This document shows positions 1 through 8,957 of a stretch of DNA of 64,000 nt, piece by piece (positions within the stretch are counted from its first letter, which is position 1; each line of letters begins with the position of its first letter). Both the position numbers and the translations under genes were made by a program. A model generated the notes under the pieces. That model made no database searches, was not told the origin of the DNA, and worked only from the letters and a program-made list of their open reading frames with translations. This DNA is from Maribacter algarum (ex Lu et al. 2025) (nom. illeg.) (GTDB lineage Bacteria; Bacteroidota; Bacteroidia; Flavobacteriales; Flavobacteriaceae): positions 124,001 through 188,000 of the forward strand of contig CANMAW010000007.1 of the NCBI GenBank assembly GCA_947495915.1, given 5' to 3'.

Positions 1-647
1 TGCTCAATGGTTGCAATCGTTCCCACACCAATTTTCTCATTTTCACGCGTGCCGTTTTGTATGATAGCAATGGAAGAATTCGATTTGCCTTCTGATTTAA
101 ATAAGGATACTATTTGTGAGAGTTTTGACATTCCCATTAAAATAACCACTGTAGCATTTGACTTGGCAGCCAATTGCACATCATTAGATAGTTTGTGATT
201 TTTAGTAGTACCTGTGATGACCCAAAAGCTCTCAGAAAAACCTCTTTTAGTCACTGGAATGTTCTGAGCTGCAGGCACTGATAAACAAGATGAAATTCCT
301 GGTACCATTGCTACTTCTAGTCCTTGTGCTGCTGCATATTCCATTTCTTCTGACCCTCTACCAAAAACAAACGGATCTCCTCCTTTTAAACGAACTACAT
401 GACCGTGACTTTTGGCACGACTAACAATCAATTCATTGATTTGTTCTTGTTGATAGGCATAGCATCCTCGGCGCTTTCCGACGAAAATTTGTTCTGCCTT
501 TGAAGCATATTCCAACAATGCTGTATTTACTAGCGCATCATACAAAACTACATCTGCACTCGCCAATACCTTTATGGCTTTCAATGTAATTTGATCTACG
601 TCGCCCGGGCCTGCACCCACTACCGAAAGTTTTGCTTGCTTATACAT
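1..647 (-). CDS. cobA: Uroporphyrinogen-III C-methyltransferase (SUMT), 3' end cut by window edge
   Basis: Minus-strand reading frame starting at 647 (MYKQAKLSVVGAGPGDVDQITLKAIKVLASADVVLYD...), with the typical SUMT N-terminal VGAGPGDxDxIT motif; overlaps the end of the sulfite reductase ORF. Confidence 0.9.
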   Translation of the reverse strand, partial: MYKQAKLSVVGAGPGDVDQITLKAIKVLASADVVLYDALVNTALLEYASKAEQIFVGKRRGCYAYQQEQINELIVSRAKSHGHVVRLKGGDPFVFGRGSEEMEYAAAQGLEVAMVPGISSCLSVPAAQNIPVTKRGFSESFWVITGTTKNHKLSNDVQLAAKSNATVVILMGMSKLSQIVSLFKSEGKSNSSIAIIQNGTRENEKIGVGTIATIE

Positions 648-2745
648 TTTGTAATTCTGCTTTTCGAAATAATTCAACCTGATCTAAAAATTGCAAAGCA
701 CTATTCAAATAAGTCTCAGCAAATTCTTTTGTTGGCGCATTCTTATTAATTTCAAGAGTCATTTTATCAAAACCCCCTGGAACATTAATTCTACCAGACT
801 TCACAAATTTCTCTTCAAAATCTTTAATAATACTGTGATGAGTATTTACCCTCACTTTTTCAGAAGTCAACATTGCTTTAGCAGTATTAACCATTGAAGA
901 ATAAGAATGGTAAATACTCGCCGACCATTTTTCAGCAATCAAAGCCTCTTTAGCATTGGCTATTTTCTCTTCACTTTCTAAAAGGAGTGTAGCAATAAGA
1001 TCAATTACTACACCAGCACATTCACCGACGCCAATCGCCTTTTCATATTTTTTATCTGTACCCCAGTCAATGAAATCTTGAGGAGTAAGATTGTCAATTT
1101 CTGTTAGTGGTTTTAGAAAATCATAAAAATAATGCTCCCCTTTTTCCGCATAATAGTCAGCATATGTTTGCCCATTTCCATTGGCATCAAAATCATTTAA
1201 AATTAATCGTAATGCCTCAGGACCTCTTCTACTTGGCACTTTTACTACTTTATCAGCAAAACGACCTTCACCATTTCCAATATTACCTCCACCTAATAAC
1301 ACTTGAAGTGCTGGCGCAACCAATTTATCCTTAGTTCGAATACTCATTCCTTGAAAACCAATATTCGCCATGTTGTGTTGCCCACAAGCATTCATACAAC
1401 CACTAATCTTGATTACCACATCAGCATTACTGATATACTGCGGGTATTCTGATTTAATAACTCTTTCTAATTCTTCGGCAATTCCGGTACTACTAGCAAT
1501 TCCTAAATTACAGGTGTCTGTACCGGGGCAAGCAGTAATATCTAAAGCTTTATTATAACCAGCCTCTACAAAACCAAGTTTTTCTAACTCAGTATAGAAA
1601 AATGGAATAAATTCTTCACGAACATAGGGTATCAATATGTTTTGCCGTAATGATAATCGAATCTCACCAGCTGCATAATTCTCTACCAAATCAGCTAACA
1701 AACGAGCTTTGTCAGTATAAAAATCACCTAACAAAACTTTAATGCCGATGGCTACAAAACCCTCTTGTTTTTGTGGAACAATGTTGGTTGATTTCCAAGT
1801 TTCAAAAGCAACTGAATCTTTTATTTCAATTTGTGGCGGAGTGTTTTCAGACACATTAACTTTAGGATAGCTTTCTGCATTAATAGGATAGCTTTCATAA
1901 GGCACCGCTTTTTGCTCTTCCTCTAGAAGTGCCTTAAATCCTTCTAATCCGAAATCTTTTAATAAGAATTTCATACGCGCTTTAGCTCTACTCTTTCTTT
2001 CACCATAGCGATCAAAAACACGAATCACACCATCCATTAAAGGAATAATTTTATCAGCAGCTAAGAATTCAAAAAGAACATCTGCATGTCTTGGCTGTGA
2101 ACCTAAACCACCACCTAACATTACTTTAAAACCAATAACACCATCTTGAATTTTCGCGATGAAACCTAAATCATGCATATAAGATAATCCGGTATCAGCA
2201 TCACTCGCTGAAAAGGAAACCTTAAACTTTCTACCTAATTCTTGACCAATTGGATTTCTCAAAAAATACTTAAATAATGCATCGGCATACGGTGAAACAT
2301 CAAAAGGCTCATCAACATCAACACCAGCGGTTTCACTTGCTGTAACATTTCGTACGGCATTACCACAAGCCTCTCTTAATGTTACATCATCTTTTTCAAG
2401 TTCTGCCCACAATTCAGGAGTTCTGTCTAAATCAACATAATGAATTTGAATGTCTTGACGCGTTGTGATATGCAAGCGACCAATAGAGTACTCATCAGAA
2501 ACCTTTGAAATTCGATGCAATTGTTTCGAAGTTACCTTACCGTATGGCAGTTTAATACGAATCATCTGCACACCTGGCTGGCGCTGACCGTAAACCCCAC
2601 GTACCAAACGAAGACTTCTAAACTTTTCTTCATCTAGTTCACCCCCTTTGAACTGACGTATTTTACGCTCTAATTCAAGAATATCTTTTTCTACTATTGG
2701 GTTTTCTATTTCTGTTCTAAAACTTTGCATTTTTCTAAGATTCAA
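640..2745 (-). CDS. Assimilatory sulfite/nitrite reductase (siroheme/4Fe-4S family) with C-terminal HEPN-like extension
   Basis: 701 aa; Cys motif CPGTDTCNLGIASS...ISGCMNACGQH; location next to cobA and cysN; about 130 extra C-terminal residues. Confidence 0.9.
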   Translation of the reverse strand: MNLRKMQSFRTEIENPIVEKDILELERKIRQFKGGELDEEKFRSLRLVRGVYGQRQPGVQMIRIKLPYGKVTSKQLHRISKVSDEYSIGRLHITTRQDIQIHYVDLDRTPELWAELEKDDVTLREACGNAVRNVTASETAGVDVDEPFDVSPYADALFKYFLRNPIGQELGRKFKVSFSASDADTGLSYMHDLGFIAKIQDGVIGFKVMLGGGLGSQPRHADVLFEFLAADKIIPLMDGVIRVFDRYGERKSRAKARMKFLLKDFGLEGFKALLEEEQKAVPYESYPINAESYPKVNVSENTPPQIEIKDSVAFETWKSTNIVPQKQEGFVAIGIKVLLGDFYTDKARLLADLVENYAAGEIRLSLRQNILIPYVREEFIPFFYTELEKLGFVEAGYNKALDITACPGTDTCNLGIASSTGIAEELERVIKSEYPQYISNADVVIKISGCMNACGQHNMANIGFQGMSIRTKDKLVAPALQVLLGGGNIGNGEGRFADKVVKVPSRRGPEALRLILNDFDANGNGQTYADYYAEKGEHYFYDFLKPLTEIDNLTPQDFIDWGTDKKYEKAIGVGECAGVVIDLIATLLLESEEKIANAKEALIAEKWSASIYHSYSSMVNTAKAMLTSEKVRVNTHHSIIKDFEEKFVKSGRINVPGGFDKMTLEINKNAPTKEFAETYLNSALQFLDQVELFRKAELQNV

Positions 2746-2790
2746 GACGCTAGAATATCATTCTAGACACGCATTTATTAATCTATTTTT

Positions 2791-2807
2791 CCTATCGATT
2801 TTATAGG
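2791..2807. promoter_or_regulatory. Candidate operator CCTATCGATTTTATAGG (CCTAT-N7-ATAGG)
   Basis: Inverted repeat upstream of the sulfite reductase gene; similar to the site at 6022-6038. Confidence 0.5.
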
Positions 2808-2865
2808 TTTTATTGTAATTATTGATGCCATTTTGTAAAACGGCATCTTATGTAATCAACACTAG

Positions 2866-4113
2866 TTAGCCAATAAAACCAGCACCTACTGTACTATTGG
2901 TTTGTGTGTCAATAAGTATGAAAGAACCATTTGTACGATGCTCTTTGAATTTATCGTAAAAGATAGACTTGTTTAACTTAAATGTTACCTGTGCTATATC
3001 ATTCATTCCTAAACTTTGAACGGTATCATCAATACCTGAATAATCAGGATTAATTTTATGATGAATAGTGTCTACCTTAGCCAATACTTTATTCACGCCA
3101 TGCTGTACAACATACTTCTTACCAGGAACCATATTATCAGTATCCATCCAAGAAACGGTTGCGGTAAATTGTTTTTCAATAGTCGGTAAATCGTTAGCTT
3201 TTACTAACATATCACCTCGGCTGATATTGATTTCATCTTCAAGTGTAATAGTTACCGAAGATCTTCTTGATGCCGTTTGATATTTTTTATCATAGAAATA
3301 GATTTCTTTGATTTTTGACCTCGTTTGTGAAGGTAAAGCCACCACCTCGTCACCAACACTCAATTCACCCCCATATACCTTACCAGCAAAACCTCTAAAG
3401 TCATGAAACTCTTCTGTTTTAGGCCGTATAACATATTGTACGGGAAATCTTGGTGTTCCCGCATTTGAAACCGCGGCTAAATCTAATTCTTCTAAATGCT
3501 CTAATAAAGTTTCACCTTTATACCAAGGTGTATTTTCAGATTTATGAACTACGTTATCACCTTTCAAAGCACTAACAGGAATAAATGTAATTTTTTGGTC
3601 TTGATAATCACGTTTTGCCATCAACTCCTCAAAATCTGCTTTAATCTCGTTGTATCTATCTTCAGAGAAATCAACCAAATCCATCTTATTAATTGCTACA
3701 ACAACTTCTTTAATTCGCAGTAGGTTATTAATAAAAAAGTGTCTATTTGTTTGTTCGATGACACCTTTACGAGCATCAATCAAAATGATCGCTGCCTGAG
3801 AAGTCGATGCCCCAGTAACCATGTTTCGGGTGTACTCCACATGCCCTGGGGTATCTGCAATAATATAACTCTTCGTAGCCGTTGAAAAATAGATGTGCGC
3901 TACATCAATGGTAATACCTTGCTCACGCTCGGCGACCAATCCGTCAGTTGCAAGTGAAAAATCAAGGTAGTCGTACCCATTCTTTTTACTGGTTTTTTCA
4001 ATGGCCTCTAACTTATCTGAAGTCAATGATTTTGTATCGTAAAGTAAGCGTCCTATCAAGGTACTTTTACCGTCATCTACGCTTCCTGCTGTTGCTATTT
4101 TTAGTACTTCCAA
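2866..4113 (-). CDS. cysN: Sulfate adenylyltransferase subunit 1 (GTPase)
   Basis: 415 aa; GSVDDGKSTLIGRLLYD, DTPGHVEYTRNMVTGAS and NKMD GTPase motifs; next to cysD. Confidence 0.95.
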   Translation of the reverse strand: MEVLKIATAGSVDDGKSTLIGRLLYDTKSLTSDKLEAIEKTSKKNGYDYLDFSLATDGLVAEREQGITIDVAHIYFSTATKSYIIADTPGHVEYTRNMVTGASTSQAAIILIDARKGVIEQTNRHFFINNLLRIKEVVVAINKMDLVDFSEDRYNEIKADFEELMAKRDYQDQKITFIPVSALKGDNVVHKSENTPWYKGETLLEHLEELDLAAVSNAGTPRFPVQYVIRPKTEEFHDFRGFAGKVYGGELSVGDEVVALPSQTRSKIKEIYFYDKKYQTASRRSSVTITLEDEINISRGDMLVKANDLPTIEKQFTATVSWMDTDNMVPGKKYVVQHGVNKVLAKVDTIHHKINPDYSGIDDTVQSLGMNDIAQVTFKLNKSIFYDKFKEHRTNGSFILIDTQTNSTVGAGFIG

Positions 4114-4184
4114 TTTCTTTTTGTTTTTGGTTCTTAGTGTTTTTTTCTTTGGAATTTTTTTTCCATAAAAACTATTCGTACCTA

Positions 4185-5087
4185 TTAAAAATATCCTTGT
4201 TGTTTTCTTTTTTCCATTGCTGCTTCTGAGCGCTTGTCATCAATTCGGGCTCCTCTTTCTGAAATTGTAGAATCTCTAATCTCCTGAACTACAGATTCGA
4301 TGTCAGCTGCTTCTGAAAATACTGCTGCGGTACAGCTCATATCGCCTACAGTTCTGAATCGAACCATACGCTCAAGCACTTCTTCATCTTCTTCTTGAAA
4401 AACATAATCAGAATGAGACCAGATTAAACCATCTCTTAAAAATACTTTTCGTTTGTGTGCAAAATAAATTGAAGGAATTTCAATTTTCTCTTTTTCTATA
4501 TAAGACCATACGTCTAATTCTGTCCAGTTCGAAATAGGAAAAACGCGTACATTTTGTCCCAACTCAATTTGGCCGTTTAACATATCAAACAATTCCGGAC
4601 GTTGGTTTCTTTCATCCCATTGACCAAAGTCATCACGTACTGAAAAAATACGCTCTTTTGCTCTTGCTTTTTCTTCGTCTCTACGTGCACCTCCGATACA
4701 GGCGTCAAATTTAAATTCTTCGATGGCATCTAGTAAAGTAGTAGTTTGCAAGGCGTTTCGACTTGAATATTTACCAGACTCTTCCTTTACTTTACCTTGA
4801 TCAATAGAATCTTGAACATTTCTTACGATAAGCTCTAAACCTAATTCTTCCACCAATCGATCTCTAAATTCTATGGTTTCAGGAAAATTATGACCCGTAT
4901 CAATGTGCATTAAAGGAAAAGGAATCTTTGCTGGCCAAAATGCCTTTTGTGCCAAGCGCACCAAGGTGATGGAATCTTTTCCTCCTGAAAAAAGTAAAAC
5001 GGGCTTTTCAAATTGGGCCGCTACTTCTCTAAAAATATAGATTGCTTCATTTTCTAAAGCATTTATATGTGCTGTACTATTACTCAT
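4185..5087 (-). CDS. cysD: Sulfate adenylyltransferase subunit 2
   Basis: LLFSGGKDSITLVRLAQKAF PP-loop; GGARRDEEKARAKERIFS; ends in the typical EKRKQQGYF. Confidence 0.95.
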   Translation of the reverse strand: MSNSTAHINALENEAIYIFREVAAQFEKPVLLFSGGKDSITLVRLAQKAFWPAKIPFPLMHIDTGHNFPETIEFRDRLVEELGLELIVRNVQDSIDQGKVKEESGKYSSRNALQTTTLLDAIEEFKFDACIGGARRDEEKARAKERIFSVRDDFGQWDERNQRPELFDMLNGQIELGQNVRVFPISNWTELDVWSYIEKEKIEIPSIYFAHKRKVFLRDGLIWSHSDYVFQEEDEEVLERMVRFRTVGDMSCTAAVFSEAADIESVVQEIRDSTISERGARIDDKRSEAAMEKRKQQGYF

Positions 5088-5097
5088 CTTTTTTGAT

Positions 5098-5721
5098 TTA
5101 GGTGTGTAGACCACATTCTCGGTTTTCTAACACCTTGGTTGGGTCGAAATATTTATGTTCGTTCGGCAAATTTCTATCTTTCAAATAAGCATCCAACAAG
5201 GTATCATTCCAATGGTAAAACGGACTAACCTTAAGAACACCGTCTTTGCTTAGGCTTAAAATATCTAAAGAATCACGATGTGCTGTCTGCCCCTTTCGCA
5301 GATTGGTAAACCATACATCGGGTTGATGCGCTTTCATCGCTCTCTTAAATGGCTCTAATTTCACCTGCTCGGTAAAAACCGTATGTTTAGGATCGTCAAT
5401 ATTAGGAATACCCATAACAGCATCACGATGCGATGCAGTTTGTTTAGGAACGTATAAATCAATATTCAAATTTAGACGCTCAATTAATTCTTCAGCATGT
5501 TTATACGTATTAGGTGTATTGTAACCTGTATCGCACCAAATCACTGGAATATCATTTTTTACTTCAACCACCGCATTTAATATTGCAACTTCATAAGGCC
5601 TAAAATTGGTAGTTACCACCGGATTCACCGCATTTTTAACAGCCCAAGAAATGATTTCTCCGGGTGGAATTCCTTTAAACTGAATATTTAATTTCGCTAT
5701 TTGTTCTTGTGTAAAAGCCAT
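5098..5721 (-). CDS. cysH: Phosphoadenylyl-sulfate reductase family protein (no Cys-Cys Fe-S motif seen)
   Basis: VVTTNFRPYEVAILNAV, WFTNLRKGQTAHRDSLD, C-terminal ECGLH motif; likely start at MAFTQEQ. Confidence 0.88.
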   Translation of the reverse strand: MAFTQEQIAKLNIQFKGIPPGEIISWAVKNAVNPVVTTNFRPYEVAILNAVVEVKNDIPVIWCDTGYNTPNTYKHAEELIERLNLNIDLYVPKQTASHRDAVMGIPNIDDPKHTVFTEQVKLEPFKRAMKAHQPDVWFTNLRKGQTAHRDSLDILSLSKDGVLKVSPFYHWNDTLLDAYLKDRNLPNEHKYFDPTKVLENRECGLHT

Positions 5722-5731
5722 AATTTCTTTT

Positions 5732-5995
5732 TTACTTACCCCAATTAATTTTATTCCATAAACGCTCATGAAAGAAATAAAGAAACATTTTTGTTACAAA
5801 ATCAATGGAAGCAATTGAAGCCGCAATGGCAACCTCTCCTGTTAATAAATAAGAAATCAACAAGGTATCTAAAGTGCCTATAACGCGCCAGCTTACTGCC
5901 TTGGCGACACTTCTAATTGGCTTTTCCGATTTCTTATCTTCCTCGAACTTACCTTTAGATTCTTGCTTCTTTAAAACTATTTGGTCAACTATCAT
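5732..5995 (-). CDS. DUF2061 domain-containing membrane protein
   Basis: 87 aa; RSVAKAVSWRVIGTLDTLLISYLLTGEVAIAASIASIDFVTKMFLYFFHERLWNKI is characteristic of DUF2061. Confidence 0.9.
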   Translation of the reverse strand: MIVDQIVLKKQESKGKFEEDKKSEKPIRSVAKAVSWRVIGTLDTLLISYLLTGEVAIAASIASIDFVTKMFLYFFHERLWNKINWGK

Positions 5996-6021
5996 ATTGA
6001 ATTTATAAGTAATCTAATTAC

Positions 6022-6038
6022 CCTATTGATTTAATAGA
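6022..6038. promoter_or_regulatory. Candidate operator CCTATTGATTTAATAGA
   Basis: Contains the perfect CTATT-N5-AATAG inverted repeat (6023-6037), just upstream of the DUF2061-cysHDN operon. Confidence 0.5.
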
Positions 6039-6177
6039 GTAAACAAATGTAAGCTAAAATTATTGTTACATTCTAATTTTTTGGCAAGATTTAACATTTA
6101 TCCTATAGAATTAGTAGATTAATAATGTATAGCAGAAAATATTATGAATTAACTAATGTTTTAAATACAAAATTAAT

Positions 6178-6591
6178 CTAAGTTATGATTAGGTCGGCCA
6201 AGGTATTATGGCGATACACCGAAAGATTTGCATCTCTTACTTTCAGCATTAATTTATTAACTGCACAGGTGTTTTCATCAGGGCAATCATCACACTTTTC
6301 ATAAAAGTTTAAACTTACACAAGGTACCATGGCAATTGGCCCTTCTAAAACCCGCATGACGTCGGTCATCAAAATTTCGTCTGCATTCTTCAGAAGATAG
6401 TAACCGCCCCCTTTGCCCTTTTTAGAACCAAGAAATCCGGTTTTACGAAGCGATAACAAAATACTTTCTAAAAACTTTTGAGATATATTCTCATGACTTG
6501 CTATTTCAGCAATTTGTACGGGTTTTTTATCCTTTTGTGAGGCTAAAAAACTCAAAGCTTTTAATCCGTATTTAGTCTTTTTAGAGAGCAT
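6178..6591 (-). CDS. Rrf2 family transcriptional regulator
   Basis: 137 aa; N-terminal MLSKKTKYGLKALSFLA wHTH, Cys-containing region CVSLNFYEKCDDCPDENTC; next to cys genes. Confidence 0.92.
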   Translation of the reverse strand: MLSKKTKYGLKALSFLASQKDKKPVQIAEIASHENISQKFLESILLSLRKTGFLGSKKGKGGGYYLLKNADEILMTDVMRVLEGPIAMVPCVSLNFYEKCDDCPDENTCAVNKLMLKVRDANLSVYRHNTLADLIIT

Positions 6592-6685
6592 TTCGCTAAG
6601 ATAAGTAAAATAGCTTAGGAGAAAGCGGAGCTTTTAAAAATGAAAATCCTTCCAAATAATTCTATGTTCAGATATATTCCTCGAA

Positions 6686-7562
6686 TTAACTCAATTTATC
6701 TTTAAAAAAATTGATGGTACGTTTCCAGGCTAGTTCTGCATCTTCACGATCGTACCTTGGCGTAGTGTCATTATGAAAACCATGATTGGCTCCATCATAA
6801 ATAAAGGCTTCATACTCTTTATTATGCTCATTTAATGCAGTTTCGTAAGCAGGCCAACCTGCATTTACCCTTTTATCTAGGCCCCCGAAATGCAATAGCA
6901 ACGGAGCATTAATATCAGCAATACCTTCTGTGGGCTGACCACCATAAAATGGAACCGCAGCAGCCAAATCAGCTACTTTAATCGCCATCATATTTGAAAT
7001 CCAACCACCGAAACAAAAGCCAACCACCCCAACTTTTCCCGAACATTCTGGGTGCACTTTTAGATATTCAAATGCGGCAATAAAATCTTCTAGCATTTTA
7101 TTTCGATCTCTTTTACGCTGCATTTCTCTACCTTCATCATCGGTTCCTGGATATCCGCCAAGCGGCGTTAACGCATCTGGCGCTAAAGAAATAAAGCCAG
7201 CCAAACCTGAACGTCGCCCTACATCTTCAATATGCGGATTTAAGCCTCTATTTTCATGAACTACAATAATACCTGGAAGTTTCTCTTTCACTTCGATTGG
7301 TCTTGACAATAATCCTTTTATTGAACCACCCCCCCTTTGGAGAATCATAAGTGATATACTCGGTTTTTAATCTTGAATCATCTTGAGAAATCTGAATCTT
7401 CTTTACATAATCAGGAGATACAAAACCCAACAAGGAAGAAACGGTAAGCCCGCCAACCGCATAGGTAGATAACTTATCTAAAAACAGTCTTCTACTTACC
7501 CTATTATGCGCATAATCATCATACAAGTCAAAAATACCTTGATCTAAGTCTTCTTTCTTCAT
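6686..7562 (-). pseudogene. Dienelactone hydrolase family protein, split by a one-base frameshift at a 7-G tract
   Basis: ORF 7254-7562 ends ...[11 protein letters not shown] 6686-7348 continues as [41 protein letters not shown]... A 6-G tract at 7329-7335 would restore one frame. Confidence 0.75.
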
Positions 7563-7793
7563 AGCTATAGTACTTTTAGATTTTAATCGAAAATTGGTAT
7601 CCCTTTATTCACTACAAGAGAGGTACTTACAATTTACAAAATGTATGTATTGCTTTTTAGCAATTCTGCCATAAATAACAAATACTTAACTAGTAAACAA
7701 TACCGACCCAGCCATAAAAAAAGAAAATGCCATATAAAATTAAAGCTAGCAAGAATTCTTTAACGCAGATTGACTCTATAGCTATTAAACGCA

Positions 7794-8957
7794 CTAATTT
7801 AAAGCCTGTTCAATATCTCTAATAATATCATCAATATGCTCTAGGCCAACAGAAACGCGAACCATACCATCGGTAATACCAGTTTCTGCTCTTTCTTCGG
7901 ATGATAACTTACTATGTGTGGTAGATGCAGGATGCGTTACAATGCTACGAGAATCTCCTAAATTTGCAGATAATGATAACAGTTTAATTCCATCAAAAAA
8001 ATCTTGACCGGCTTTTAGTCCACCTTTAACCTCAAAGGCTACCACACAACCACCAGCCTTCATCTGCTTTTTGGCAATTTCATAGTTAGGATGCGATTTT
8101 AAAAAAGGGTATCTCACCCAATTCACTTTTTCATGCGCTTCTAAATATTCGGCCAATTTCAAAGCATTCTCACAATGTCGGTCTACTCGTAACGCTAAAG
8201 TTTCGAGACTTTTTGATAACACCCATGCGTTAAAAGGTGACAGAGCCGGACCGGTTATTCTTGAAAATCGGTAAACTTTATCAATTAAATCTTTGTCACC
8301 TACAGTAATACCTGCAAGAACTCGACCCTGACCATCCATAAGTTTTGTACCTGAATGTATGACTAAGTCTGCCCCATACTTGATGGGCTGTTGTAAATAA
8401 GGAGACGCAAAACAATTATCAATTACCAATATGAGCCCATGCTTTTTTGCAATTTTCCCTAGTCTTTCTAAATCTAGAACATCAACCCCCGGATTCGTTG
8501 GTGATTCTGCATAGATGATTTTGGTTTTAGGTGTTATTAAACGGTCTATAGCCTCTAGTTCATTTATTTTGAAATAACTATGCGTAATATTCCATTTCGG
8601 AAAGAAGTTATTAAACAAAGAATGCGTTGAGCCAAAAATACTTCGAGCTGATAACACATGATCGCCACTATCTAATAGTGCCGCTAAAGTTGAAAAAACA
8701 GCAGCCATACCTGAAGCAAAAGCAAAACCTGCCTCTGCTCCTTCCATTTGGCATACCTTTTCCACAAATTCTGAAGAATTAGGGTTAGAGTATCTTGAAT
8801 AGATATTTCTCTGTTTTTCTTCAGCAAAAGATGCTCGCATATCTTCTGCATCATCAAATACAAAACTAGAAGTTAAATATAACGGAACAGAATGTTCCAA
8901 ATTTTGCGTACGTTCAAGTTGAGTGCGTATTGCGTTGGTTTCAAATTTATTCTTCAT
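7794..8957 (-). CDS. metZ: Trans-sulfuration PLP enzyme, O-succinylhomoserine sulfhydrylase-like
   Basis: 387 aa Cys/Met metabolism PLP family: VIHSGTKLMDGQGRVLAG, SLSANLGDSRSIVTHPASTTH. Confidence 0.85.
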   Translation of the reverse strand: MKNKFETNAIRTQLERTQNLEHSVPLYLTSSFVFDDAEDMRASFAEEKQRNIYSRYSNPNSSEFVEKVCQMEGAEAGFAFASGMAAVFSTLAALLDSGDHVLSARSIFGSTHSLFNNFFPKWNITHSYFKINELEAIDRLITPKTKIIYAESPTNPGVDVLDLERLGKIAKKHGLILVIDNCFASPYLQQPIKYGADLVIHSGTKLMDGQGRVLAGITVGDKDLIDKVYRFSRITGPALSPFNAWVLSKSLETLALRVDRHCENALKLAEYLEAHEKVNWVRYPFLKSHPNYEIAKKQMKAGGCVVAFEVKGGLKAGQDFFDGIKLLSLSANLGDSRSIVTHPASTTHSKLSSEERAETGITDGMVRVSVGLEHIDDIIRDIEQALN

